The notes under the pieces are model-generated. The model saw only the letters and a list, made by a program, of their open reading frames with translations. It did not search any database and had not been told where the DNA came from. A stretch of DNA of 64,000 nucleotides from Sordaria brevicollis. Its lineage: Eukaryota > Ascomycota > Sordariomycetes > Sordariales > Sordariaceae. Made by a program: the position numbers and the translations under genes. Positions 34,570 to 46,128 of this stretch are shown piece after piece (the stretch's first letter is position 1; each line of letters starts with the position of its first letter). Location: NCBI GenBank assembly GCA_033439795.1, contig JAUTDP010000004.1, positions 1,674,001 through 1,738,000 on the forward strand, read 5' to 3'.

Positions 34570-35301
34570 ATGGGTGGCGCTGACAGAGCTGGTATGTTTA
34601 CTCCCTTCTCGCCTACTGGTGGTTATCGCTCTCGCTGTGCTGTGCGACGGCGCTTACAATGGGCGATCAACGAAAATCTCATGACAGCCTCATGCTGACT
34701 TTCTTTCCTCTTTAGGTGGCAAGGCCAAGCCCCTCAAGGTGCGTTCTTTCATGTGACGAGGAAGACGAAAAACGACGAGCAATAGCGATGGCGACGAAAC
34801 TCTCTATTACGGCGCAACGATTTCTGGAGGGATTAAATCCACGACTGCCGAGTCTTGCGAACAACCACGATTCTGTTTGCGCAAGCGCCTTTATTCGGCT
34901 CCAAACCCTCCAGAGTCACAGTTCAGCTTAGAGGAACGCCACGGATGATCAGCGACACAAAATTGTTCGGCGACGCGAACCCAGGACTGACCCCCTTCCT
35001 ATCTACAGGCTCCCAAGAAGGAGAAGAAGGACCTCGACGATGATGACAAGGCCTTCCTCGAGAAGAAGAGAGCCGGTACGTTACCACCACCTTATTGCTG
35101 CACCATTCACCCATCAAATCTCCCAACCCTATTTCCACCACACCCCGCTCTCGTCAGATGACAAATGACCCGAGCAATGAGGCTAACACGTTTTCCACTA
35201 CAACAGAGGAAAAGGCCCGCAAGGAACTCGCCGCCAAGGCCGGCGGCAAGGGTCCTCTCAACACCGGTGCCCAGGGCATCAAGAAGTCCGGCAAGAAGTA
35301 A
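34570..35301 (+). CDS. tma7: TMA7 translation machinery-associated protein (68 aa)
   Basis: Four small exons, 34570-34591, 34716-34738, 35009-35075 and 35207-35301, assemble a 68-residue lysine-rich protein. It starts MGGADRAGGKAKPLK, continues DDDDKAFLEKKRAEEKARKE and ends GPLNTGAQGIKKSGKK. This is the TMA7/CCDC72 family signature over its full length. The yeast member co-purifies with ribosomes and its loss affects translation; the role here is inferred from that. All introns are GT-AG, with CTGAC or CTAAC branch-site candidates in introns 1 and 3. Introns (124, 270 and 131 nt) make up most of the gene and two exons are 22-23 nt. No single open frame covers the protein, so it is easily missed. 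Confidence 0.95.
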
Positions 35302-36600
35302 AGAGATGGCATCTATCTAATCCATACATACTCTCATCTTTTACCGCCTCGAGACCCGCACCGAACCGACGCAATCCGCACCACATCTCACCGCACCGTG
35401 CAGAGAAAACGGATAGCCATGATAAGATGGACGGGCGGACCGACGGGCGGACAACCAACGAAGAAGCAAGAGAAAGAAGTACAATGTTTGTACTACGGCG
35501 TTATCAAAGTGAAAGGGTTTTTACAACAAACAACGGGAATGTTTACTCGCGTGTCTTTTACCAGAACGCAGTATCTTCCCTTGATTTGATGAAGTTAGAA
35601 AGCATGTAGCGAAGGAGCGAACACAAAAATGATGGGATACCACAAATGGGAATATGTTTAACAGTTTTGGAACATACGTTTTAAATGGCTCTCGCCATGT
35701 TTCCCATTTCGAACGTGACATGTCGGTGTGTGATGAATGGAGAGGTAGTTACTGTTATTGAGCGGTTATAGAGAGCTCATGCTGTTGCTCTACTCGATCG
35801 CAACAGTTACAGAACTTGATTCATTTTTTCCGTTGGGTAGCATGGGGTAACAACTTCGATTTGAAGGGACAGCCATTGCCCACCTACGTGTCCATCAATA
35901 GTTGATGATCAGATGAAATGGACCATGGGGCTACTTCATTGCTGGCTGGAAGGAGAAAAGGCCCGAGAGCATATAGGTAATCCAATCACTTGAGTGTCTA
36001 AGTGGTATATAAAATAGTATGTTCCAAATAGCCCTAACTCGTTCCCTGCGAGGTTATGATACATGAGATGAAGCCTCTAATTAAAACGTATTGTAGATAT
36101 AAAAATGGTCATCCTCTTGACGCCTGCCTCCCTGGGCACTTTTTGCTGGTTCGTCTCTCCTCTCTTGTATCAAACCGAGAGTTCATAATACAGCAGAGCA
36201 ACCAGCCGGCCCGAAACTTTCTTCTTCAATCATCCAAACCCCAAAATAACAATTGCCTCTCTTTCACAGAGACATGGCTTTCCAGATTTCGGATTCTTCA
36301 TGATCTATTCATCTCGCGCACGCAGGAGACGCACACTCACATATCAAAAACGCCGAAACAATGCTTGGTGAAGCGCTTTTCAAAGAGCGCCCATAAATGC
36401 AAACCATCCTCCCAAATCTGGTCTCAGTCATTTCCGTTCCGGGAAGATGGGGAAGCCAGCCGTTTATGCTCCGGCTCGGCTATCCTCCTTCGCTTCCAGA
36501 ACTTGAGGATATCTCTCTTCCTCCCCTTATTCAACGAAGACGTTTCGGCGTCTCCATCAAGTGTTCTTCTGGGTTTCCCTCTTCCGGGAACGAGGATCTT
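35302..36600. other. Convergent intergenic region (TMA7 / CSC1-like)
   Basis: This 1.3 kb receives the 3' ends of TMA7 and of the minus-strand channel gene. A 182-codon plus-strand frame at 36056-36604 is antisense to the probable channel 3' UTR and looks accidental. No other feature is seen. Confidence 0.45.
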
Positions 36601-39600
36601 CTAGTTCCCGCCCCAGAAGCTATTCCCGCTCACGCTTCCATTCCCGCCCCTGCCCGGCGCGCCAGGCGCAGGTCCCTGCCTTCGGTTCCCTCTGAAGTAG
36701 TCGTACTGCATGGGATCGTTCTGACCCTGATTGGGCTGGTATGGCGGGCTCTGCATCGCGCTCGGTGGTGTCTGAATCATGTCGTCGTCTGTTTGTGGTA
36801 CGTTTCCATAACCATATCGGGAAGCGCCCAGCACGCCTGGCGCGCGTGGGTTGGGAATACTAAACCCGCCCAGGGCACCACGAGACCGGGAGCTGTCGAA
36901 GCTGCGTTCGCGGTGGAGGTCAGCGTCTGAAACATCGAGACCTGCTGGTGCTGAAGTCGGCATGCCCGCCGCGTTATAGACAAGGTTGCTCGAGCTATCG
37001 TTGCCGTTGTCGCCCATGTGGTACAAGGGACTCCGGCCTCGGCTGGGTGCCTCGCCAGGAGCTAGTGTGGGTGGCGAATAGGGCGTTTGGTTGTTGTACG
37101 AGTATTGCTGCGATGGAGACATGTAGCCGCCACCATAAGCGGTATTGCCCATGTCGGACTGGTTTGAAAAAAGTCTGCGGTTGTTGCTGAAGCCCATTCC
37201 TCCTACTGGTGTACCTGGTCGAGAGTTGCTGTCGGACCCCGTAGCTACGGTTCCGGGTGTGTCTGGTCGGATGATATCAGATGCTTGTCCAAACAATTCG
37301 CCCGCGCCATGGTCAGCCGCAAATTCGTCACGATTTTTGTAGAACTCAAAGTCTAGTCGGGACTCTGGGACGACCTCGAACCCGGGAACCGCGGACGAAA
37401 GTTTGCCGACTTTTCCAGAAGCCATACTGTCGAGAGCGTAGGTGTCGCTGTACCCGCTCACGGACATCGAGTCGCCGGGGCCTGCATCGCGGCCATCGGA
37501 CAATCGGCCCTGATAAACGCTTGCCAGTATGTTCTGAGCTTTGGCGTGCACCATGGGTGTTATTAGCGGCCTGTATAGAGCAGGGTGACCGAAACGCGAG
37601 GATAGACGGTCGCCTTTGAGGCCTTGTTCTTTCAAGCCAAAGCCTTCCTCAGGGTTGCCATGCTTGATAATGCGCGTCGAATAGTACGTAATCTTGTTAT
37701 CGTACATTCTCGAGCAAACGAACTTGAAGATGATCGTGAGGATTGGTAGCGGGACGACAGCGTACGCTTGAGTTTTGTACCCCCAGCCTCTCACCCATAC
37801 TACCAAAAAAGTGACCAGGTGGGATAGCACCAACCCAAAGAGAATGCGGTTGAACAATATGCGCCAAAACATTCCCCCACTCTCCGTTTTCGTGACGAAG
37901 ACGTACATCAACAGGTACTTCTTGAGTGCGACGTCAATGGCGAAGTAAACGCCGGCCGCTGGGAGAACAAGAGGCATGATGGGAGCGTAACAGAGAGCGG
38001 CAGTGGCGTAGAAGAGAAAATAGTTGTAGTAGCTAGCGTAATCGAAAGATGGGGGTGCCGAAAGCTCGATGAGCTCTCTGGGGGTCGGGTTCGAGAACTT
38101 TCGCATGATCGAGCCGTATATCAGCTTCCAAAGCTGCGATAGATCGATGGCGGCACCTAGCTGACGCTGGACGAGCCAAGAGACCCAAAATGGAGAGACG
38201 CTGCAAAGCGCGATAAGGACGGTGGTTCCGAAGTCTGCATCGAGGATCGCTTTCCAGATATCATGATTCTCGCTGTTCATGGTGGTACCGACGACCGCCC
38301 CCACGAAGGACCACAGAGCGCTGAACAGAGAAAATACAATCAGGTTGTTGAAGACGAAGAAGGCATAGAGTTTGGCGACAACGTGGCGTTCTCGGCCAGT
38401 TTTGGTCATGTCGCCTCCCTTCATAGACAAGCGCCGAAAAATGATGGGGAGAACCATATAAACCAGGGAAGTCAGGGCTGGTGAAGCAATACCCTGCACG
38501 ATAGCCCAAAAACTTCTGTTCTGGTCCAGAGACTTTTGAAATTCAGGCCAGACGCGTCCGAGATTGTTCAAGTTGACCAGAAAGATGGCGATCATAGCAT
38601 TGGGTGCAACCCATACCACGGTGAGAACAGTGATCCACAAGTTGTTCCACAGCCTCCTCGTTGCACGAGAGGATGAGCTAAGTGGCATGTTTTCCCAGAC
38701 AATGTCGTTAGGCTTAGGAGCTAGGGTGACTGTCGCGCCTTGCGGTTTCTTGTTTCGGCAGAGATAGGCAATTGCATGCGCTTCGCTTATATCAGCATAA
38801 GACGCAAAGCCGTACGGCATGGAGCCTCTCTTGTCTATCCGTTGGCGAACCTCCTTGATTTCGAGTTCCAGCAACTTGATTCGTTGAGTGAAATAGTCGA
38901 TAGCATCCAATTTTTTGTCCTTTGGATAGGTCGAGAACGAAGGGTCTTTTTTGGAGGGTCGGCACACTGGCCTAGTAGGCGGGAGGTTTTTGGGATCCTT
39001 GAGGTACTTGGCTAGCACCTGTTCCAGCTTCCGGACCGTCTTTCCGTGCTCCTCGATCAACGTGGGTAGGATCTTGACGTCACGGGCGACAGCAGTCCTC
39101 GAGAAAGATGAGCTCGGTGCTACAGTGTCAATGATTCGAGCGATACCTTCATCCGATGTCATATTTTTTGGGATATCGTACAACTGGTAGTCGTTTATTA
39201 GCAAACAGGAACTGTATGGTGTGGGACGGGCGTAACATACCATGAGTGTACGGGCGTGGAGGCTCTGCTGGTACTCCTCGCTTTTGAGATACTGAAGCCT
39301 TAGCAAGCAAACCTTCCTATAGTTCCACCAAAGAAAGAAGCACACAAGCAGAGTGGTTACCCAAGCCATCACGACTGTAGCCCATTGCCACTCGTTCCAC
39401 ACGGCCAAGGGCGTAACCCTTTGCACCCAAGGCGTCTCACGGACATACTCTCCCTTGAACCAATTGATTGGAATTTGAATGCAGCAACACAGGACGGCAA
39501 GAATCAGAAAGATGTTGCGGCACATTCTGGTGAAGCGCATGAAGATTGTGGCGTCCATGCCCACGAGCTTCACCAAATCTTGCTCCGTAGTCGTCCACAG

Positions 39601-39965
39601 CGGCTTGATCCATGAGAAAATACCCTTTCCCAGCGGGGGCGGGGCGTGCTTTTCATCGGCATGTTTGAGTTTGGGTGCGTAGACGACAGTGTTGAGTGGC
39701 CTAACCAGGGAGAAGCCAATAGCGACGGCGACGGTGATGCCGAAGGAAGACGCAATGGCAGCGTAGAGTGAATTGGAAGAGAGCTGGAGAGCGGTTGAAT
39801 CAGCAATGGGCACGTATGAGCATGATATGCCACCATATCTTGATTGGGAAAACGCATGGCACCTACCTGGGCTGCAAAGGGGTCCTGCAGGAGTTTCAGG
39901 AACTCGGTGATAGCATCAGCACGGCTTTCGAGCACATTGCCTGCTGTGCCCTCTATTTCCACCAT
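36601..39965 (-). CDS. CSC1/OSCA-like DUF221 membrane channel (1093 aa)
   Basis: Two exons, 39965-39867 and 39783-36601, joined by an 83-nt GT-AG intron. The ATG at 39965 gives a short extracellular start (MVEIEGTAGN). An N-terminal block of three membrane spans follows (first at ~38-60, then NIFLILAVLCCCIQIPINW and WATVVMAWVTTLLVCFFLWW). A cytosolic domain of ~200 residues comes next, beginning near RTLMVCYARP and containing a coiled region (LELEIKEVRQRID). The DUF221/RSN1_7TM block starts at WITVLTVVWVAPNA. The last ~330 residues are a Ser/Gly/Pro-rich cytosolic tail. This order is that of the CSC1/TMEM63/OSCA family of mechano- or osmosensitive cation channels and fungal Phm7/Rsn1 relatives. 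Channel activity here is inferred. Confidence 0.93.
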
Positions 39966-40387
39966 CTTGTTTGCCCGTAGCGAGCCCGATCAGGGCGGTC
40001 GAAGCAAAAGTCGTGATCAGAGCGATAGCGATCCGAGGGGGGTAGGTGGTGGTTTCGTTCCCGTCAGGATAGTCGGGCTAGCACAGACCCACGAATTGTT
40101 TGGACGATAAAGCGCAAGTTGGGATGAACTGGTCTCGTTCCAACAATCTGCGCTGGTTCGGCGGATTCGAATCTCTCCTCTCGCACGTCTGCCGTTAATC
40201 GCCAAAGCACCAAAGCTTGTTGGATGTAGAGGGTTGTGATGGTGTCGAGAAGGCGTCGAAGATGGGTCGAGGGGGGTGTTATGCCCTGTTTCAACCTAAA
40301 GGCGTGACCCTTTAAGCACAAACAAAGAGATCAGGACTCTCTTTGGCGCCGACAATCAAAGAGAATAGTCTTGCCGTGTGTTGTGCG
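39966..40387 (-). promoter_or_regulatory. ATG-free leader of the channel gene
   Basis: No ATG in any frame occurs on the minus strand for 422 bases upstream of the start at 39965, consistent with a long 5' UTR purged of upstream starts. The adjacent DNA to about 41 kb has CT-rich sequence on the coding strand and is probably further leader or promoter. Confidence 0.4.
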
Positions 40388-42964
40388 CATCAGGGTTGAA
40401 ACCGAACGATTGTCGTCGTGTGTAACGCGTGGCGGGCACTCGGAGAGTACCTCTAAGGATACCTCTAGGTAGGGTCAATGGTCAATAGGTAGGAAAAAAA
40501 GGACCACCACGATCTGGAACGAATGTGACGTATGGTGGATGCCAAGTCGCAGCGCTAACAATTTGATTCTGGAAAATCCGTGGCCGATCGGGGATCTGTT
40601 GGATCTGTTGCCAGTGGTGAGTAGGAGGAGGGTGAGTCCCAGTCTGTTAGCTAGAAAGGTATTAAGCGAGAGGGGCGACAAGACTCGGTGTTAAGGAGAG
40701 TATTCGTTGTGTCAAGGTGCGCAAAAGATGGAGGGAAGCAAAGTCCTGAGGAGAGGTTTGTTGGTTTGGATCGAAGGACGGGTACAGTGGGAAAAAAAGC
40801 GAAGGTGGTGGTGAGGTTAAACGAGTGTCCAGGTCGAGTCCATTAGATGGCGCCCATGTCGATTGACTGAGTGGTTGATGGGGATGGATGATGATATCAA
40901 CTGAATGGAACTCGGCCACTTGCGCATGCGTATTGCTCGGAAGATCGTCAAAAAGAAAAAGGATGATGGACAGCGTTACGACAAGACACTGGACTCGACG
41001 AAGCAACCTGTGAACAGGCAAGCAACACCAACAAGCCAGTGATTGCCAAGAGCCAAGCAATTTGGGGATGGACGGGTTCTGGAAGGAGGGATGAACGGGC
41101 CAATTGCATTAAATCATGGGGACGCCGTAGGGACGCCGGGGGTGGCTTCGGGGCCGCTAAGAGGCTCGTGTGGCCGTTCCTTCCTAGACTTCCCTTGCTC
41201 GCATCCACATGCCGTTGAATCTGTGACCGCCCGTGGGGCCGGATTGTCAGATTGGCAATGTGTGTGCGCGTCGCAGCGACTGCAATGTGCTAAGAATGGA
41301 ACTTCCCACTTGGCATCTCTCTTTTTTTTGTTGGAGTTCAGGGTCTCGACGCTGTCCCAGGGGCAAGAAATCTGTAGAGTGAGAAGATGAGAGGGGATTG
41401 GCTGTGAACCGACGACGGCCATGATTCCATCCAAACTGTTCATCTTGTCTTTTTTCTTCTTGACCCTATTCTTCAGTCACCTTTTTACTTGACTTTCCCT
41501 ATTCATTGCTCACATCTTCACCCCACACCTATATATCAAAAAGGGCCCCTCCTTTTGATCAAGGGATTCCATCACGCTCCAATAATCATTGGCTGCCCCT
41601 GACACAGCGTGATCCACCAAACGGCAACAAAGCGGCTCAAGGAATGGACCTGGAATGGACACTCCAAGACCTCGTCCTAGACACTGGCCGCGCCGCAAAG
41701 ATTGCCGTCCTGCCGTCATCAGGCATGGAAGTCGAAGCCGGGGAGGGTTTTGGCACCAACCATTGACAGTTTGTAACAAGCAGACGACCCAAGCCATTCA
41801 CCATGAGTGTCGGTTGTTGTCTGTCGGCGACTCGGCGGCCACTTGAGCATGTCAGCATGTCCCACCACATTCCATTCGCACGCTTCCAAAAGTGCCCATC
41901 TAGCTCACACCCTGAAAGGAATACCAAGATTTGGAGTGCCTCTGACTACAGTGTTTCGTACAAAAAGTTCTGACTGAGGACATGTTCGATGCAACAAGCC
42001 TCCTCACTAGTCCAGGTACCAATGCAAGGTTACATTTTGGGATATAGACCCAGAATCCAACATGGTTCATCGGCTGCCTCTCTTTCGAATGTTGACTTGG
42101 GTTCTTTCCACTTTCCACGACTCACCAACTCGAACGATATCGCAGAGCGAGTGTCCATCCGGCATGACTTCCGCGTATGGGACTTTCTAATACGTAGCCG
42201 CTACTAGACGGTCACCTCCACAATCAATTCATCAGGACACCGCCAGAGATCCATCCATCAAAAAAGATCGGCGCAAGTAAAGCAGGGCCGTTGACTCGCT
42301 CCGTTCACCAAGCTGTTCACGACCTGCTAGTTAAAAGGGAAGCAACTGGACTTTGCTGGAGTTTTCTGGTCATGTTGAATGTCACCTATAGCTTCAGAAC
42401 CTTGTTCCTCGGCCCATCTGATATCGCTGGTGTTTCTCCAATCTTATCAGGGCCGGGTATCGCTTCGCCCATGGCGAAAGATAGTCATTTTCTTTGTATA
42501 ATTCGGGGCGGCACAACAGAAAAGGCACGCGCTTCCAGGTACCCGTTTTTAAAAGTGCACCTATCCCCACGGTCGAGAAGTGATCACCGTCAGATCCGGC
42601 TTAATGTCCGGATTTCCGTGCTCATCATGATGACTGAAAACGGGACTCATGGTTCAAGTGATCAAGATGGAGCTGAACACGACGTTGATTTGACTGTATA
42701 TAATCAAATGCAGGTTTGGTTGTTAGCTTGGCACTTACTCTTGATGTGCTGGACAAAATTGACCGTGAATCTTGGAGATTCCATCAAGACAACGATAGAA
42801 CACCAAACCGCAAATGCATTCACAAGATATAAACTAGCCTATTCCTGGTCACATTATACCTAGATTCAAGAACAAACCCCCGTAGTACAAGAAAGAAACA
42901 CCTCCAGAAAGTTGATATCAAGTCTCCAACAAACCCGCTAAACTCCAGCTTCACAAAAACAAAC
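40388..42964. other. Intergenic, no supported gene
   Basis: The left part is the probable promoter of the channel gene. A 132-codon minus frame at 40662-41060 lacks an ATG, as does the 190-codon plus frame at 42291-42863. No recognised domain or RNA gene. Confidence 0.4.
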
Positions 42965-43212
42965 TCAAATATCCTCCGTTTCTTCGTCGATATTACCGAC
43001 CCCCCTCTTCGTCTTCTCTTCAGCTGCCTCTGGGTTTTGTCGTGCTGCGTCACGAAATGTGCTCTCGGTCCGTCTCTTGACTCCGTCAGCTCCGGGACCA
43101 TACTTCCCTTCGATTCAAACTGTTCCAGTGCGGCGATAGAGGGCAACTCCTCCGGCGGTTCCCAGGACTACTCAGCCCCATCCTGCCGTTTTCGCGAGTT
43201 TCTGCACAACAT
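42965..43212 (-). pseudogene. Possible decayed small gene
   Basis: On the minus strand, after a leader-like CT/CA-rich stretch, an ATG at 43212 opens a frame that meets TAG after 14 codons. The same frame then reads SWEPPEELPSIAALEQFESKG. One base out of frame, the sequence continues KYGPGADGVKRRTES, later ARQNPEAAEEKTKRGVGNI, and stops with TGA at 42967-42965. The two segments have protein-like composition and meet end to end, which suggests one small acidic protein broken by one nonsense and one single-base frameshift. I do not recognise the family. A chance arrangement cannot be excluded, and neither can an intact gene with an unseen intron. Confidence 0.35.
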
Positions 43213-45112
43213 TTCGATTGAGAGAGAGTGAAGTAGCAAATGACGTAAGGAAGGAGCGAATAAGACAACGAGCGATGTTGTAAAGAGTCAGTGTGATGTT
43301 GTGTAATTGGGATAATGAAAAGAGAAGGAGAGAAGATCTTGGAATGAATCGGGAATGAGCAGATCTACCTAGAGGTAATTACCATCATGATGGCTGCCTT
43401 TGCTTCTCCTGGAAAATACCTGCCTTCTCGATGATACCTTTCCTTGTTGGGAGTTTGGGAGAAAGGGTTATTTCACCGACTTTCAGTCTCATCTCGACGT
43501 TGTCGCCGCCTAGCCCAGTTGCACTCACTAACTCCAACCCTTCCTCCTCTGACTAGGAAACCCGAACCCTGTTAAGATATGCCCACCTGTTATTTTCTGG
43601 TTGATATTTTCTGAATTGAGTATTGAGGTCGCTTTATAGGTTGCCCGACTTTGAGATGGGCGCGATGGATTTGCAAGTAGCGGAGCGACTTTTTGGAGAA
43701 GGGGCCCCTTTCTAGGCTCTTTCTCTGTAGGGAGATAAGGTGCATCTATGCAGCCCGGGAACTCCCACTCTGTCAGCAGCCACTCCAAAATGTTTCCACT
43801 GGCCTTGCATGAAATGCACCAAATATGTTCACGTTGTGGAAGGCACCCTCGGAATAACAGAGAGTTTACCGTCTACTGTCCAGCCTTTGTCGGCGCTTGC
43901 CCAATATATAACTTTTCTATGATCGACCCTCCTACCCTTCTCCCTAGCGTTTCGCTCTAGTCCGTTTTCCTCGTCGCCTTCCAGTGAGTCGAAGTCGCCC
44001 TCCTTATTTCGGATGAGGTAGCGAAAGGGACCAAGAAAATTTGAGTGTGCTTTGCCTCCGAAATGATAGAATTTTTTAGTAAGGTACTATGACTGGGTTA
44101 GAACTGACGCGTGGGGTCGTAGAGTAAAGCTAGTCCGGTGGAAGGGACGGTTGATAATCACAATAGTATGCCCGTTCAGCCGCCCGCTTCTACATATACG
44201 GCAGCGTTAAACGACGATTCCATTTTGAGATACTTGACTACCTCTACTGTTGACGATGCAGCTTATATTGGAGGGAAGGAAGTTAGTAACGTGGATATGT
44301 TTCAGGCGCCGGGTCCCGCGATAGTGGCCACAGCTTCGCTATATCATCGAGTAAGCATTAAGTTGCTACTTCAGTTGCTTCCGGCCTTCAGTCTGCTCAG
44401 CCGTCATTCAAGATTTCTACTTCTGTTTCCCGCTCATGGTCATTAGATAAGGTCAATGTCTTCCTCACTTTCGTCATTCCCTCACTGTGATTTCCTCTGC
44501 ACGCTCTTACTATGCTAGTGCCATGTTCTCTTTGCTGCGAGGAAGGTAAACTCCAGCGTCCATCAACACTTAATAATCACCGGCGCCCCTTACCTTGAAC
44601 GCCGGTCCGCAACTTGAAAACCCATCGCGCCAACTTTCAAGTTAAAGAAAGCGGCATCGATACCCAACTCAGGAAATGTCGACAGGGAAATGACAAATTG
44701 GCATTTGATGGGGCTCAAGTTGCTGATTAGAAGAGGAAGGTAGAACTAGGAGTTGGTGAGTACACCTGGTCATCAAAGCAGCGGTGTCCTAGGACATTTT
44801 AAACTTTCCGGATTCAGGGCAACTTCCTCCCCGCAGTACGAGACTCTTGCAACCGAACGCTCGGTATATTGACACCTACAGTATCCAGGTGCAAACGAAC
44901 TCTACAAAGGCAGCTATACAATTTGATTTTTTAGGAAAGAGCGGCATGGATCCTTTTCCTATGTAGGCAGGTAGAGACGATGAGCCTGGCATTGACTGAA
45001 AAAACGATCGAGCTTGGAACTGGCGAAAGTACCTTACAGGGAAAGGCACACTTGTCCAACTGCGCGAGGAGACTGACAAGACTGTCTCCGAGCTCAGAGG
45101 TATCAAGGCCAG
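43213..45112. other. Intergenic, no supported gene
   Basis: Contains the likely leader of the 43.1-kb remnant and otherwise only short frames. A 102-codon plus frame at 44138-44446 begins with GTG and has no recognised motif. Confidence 0.4.
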
Positions 45113-45451
45113 TCACGAGGTTTTGGTGATAGTCTTAGCAGGCACACCAAGGACGATGGGAGCGTTGACGTCGCCGGGCTGCTCCTGACCCATGACAACA
45201 GCAGCGCCGGGTATCTACACCAGATCAGCAAGACCCATGGCAGCCAATCCGCCAGCAATGGTCTCGTTGAAGCCGTTGCCAGCATTGGCCAAGCGGGCGA
45301 CCAGAAGCTTAGCACGAGAGGGAAGGCGACCGGCCCAATTGGTATCGCGGGCAGTACCGGCAGCAACGGCAGACTTGGACTCTCCCAAGACTCGAGTCAC
45401 CGTCAGCTCCATGTCTCGAATGTACTGGACTTGAGCAAATAAAGTGTCGCC
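45113..45451 (-). pseudogene. Decayed gene fragment, family unrecognised
   Basis: The minus strand reads one frame from 45451 with strongly protein-like content and GC-rich third positions: YIRDMELTVTRVLGESKSAV, then GRLPSRAKLLVARLANAG, then GLAAMGLADLV. A TAG follows at 45217-45215. The frame continues without a break as IPGAAVVMGQEQPGDVNAP and ends VLGVPAKTITKTS with TGA at 45115-45113. A CAG to TAG transition would explain the internal stop. Upstream of 45451 the frame is closed by TGA, while another frame carries a plausible N-terminal stretch, hinting at a frameshift. It could alternatively be a short intact ORF from the ATG at 45412. I do not recognise the family. Confidence 0.45.
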
Positions 45452-45681
45452 TTGGAAGCACCTTCAGCATGAAATTTTGACGGTAAAAGCTGCCAATATC
45501 AGTAGGCAGCGGAAAGGACGAGATGAGACGGAAGGTAGGTGGTGGAATGACGTTCTGTCGCAACGAAAAAAGGTATTGTCGAGAAGGTATGTTTAGAGCT
45601 CCTCACCCCGGTTCACTTGGAGGTTTTCTCTTCTTCTTTTCTCTTCACCCAGCAGCGATATTTATTTGTATCATAGCGAAA

Positions 45682-46128
45682 ATGACACCATTTACTTATT
45701 TTCTTACCTCTCTCTTCCCCAGCTACGCCGACTCGGCATCTCCTCTGATTGCCGTGGTCGTTCTCGCGTTCGTTGTTGCCTACCTCTTCCTGCGGCCGCA
45801 GCGCGCCTCCCTCTGGCCTTTGTAAGTGAATCCCCAACAATACGTCCTAATCTCCATCCTCCGCTTGACAATAATAACCGTCCGGCTATCTGCTCAATCT
45901 ATCACTTTGCTGGAAGCTAATAGATGAAACAGCCGGTGGCCAACAGAAGATCCGGAGCCGGCTGTTCCCTTTGCTGGTTTCGCGCCCGGCGCCGAGGGTC
46001 CCGGGGGAGGCGGCCAGGGAAGGGCTGTCGATCCGGCTCTCGGTGACCCGGTTTGGCATTTATTTGTCAAGCCGGGGTATCGGGATGCCGTGAAGACGGC
46101 CTTTCAATGGGCGGCTGGGCAGGTCTAG
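45682..46128 (+). CDS. Small single-pass membrane protein (111 aa)
   Basis: Two exons, 45682-45821 and 45933-46128, with a GTAAGT donor and an AAACAG acceptor; the frame closes at 112 codons. The ATG is the only one in the 90 bases before it. Residues ~20-38 form one hydrophobic span (PLIAVVVLAFVVAYLFL), followed by basic RPQR, so the C-terminus is probably cytosolic or matrix-facing. Exon 2 carries a proline/glycine-rich linker with GPGGGG and a conserved-looking end (DPVWHLFVKPGYRDAVKTAF). I do not recognise the family. Size and layout resemble small organelle or ER membrane proteins. It lies divergently from the fragment at 45.1-45.45 kb. Confidence 0.7.

Noticed and set aside
36397..36930. 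177-codon plus-strand frame at the end of the channel gene
   Set aside because: Antisense shadow of the Ser/Gly/Pro-rich channel tail.
40140..40180. GATTCGAATCTC, like a tRNA B box
   Set aside because: Flanking bases cannot form the T stem and no A box or acceptor stem is found upstream.
42291..42863. 190-codon plus-strand frame
   Set aside because: Opens only with TTG, has no recognised motif and no splice partners.
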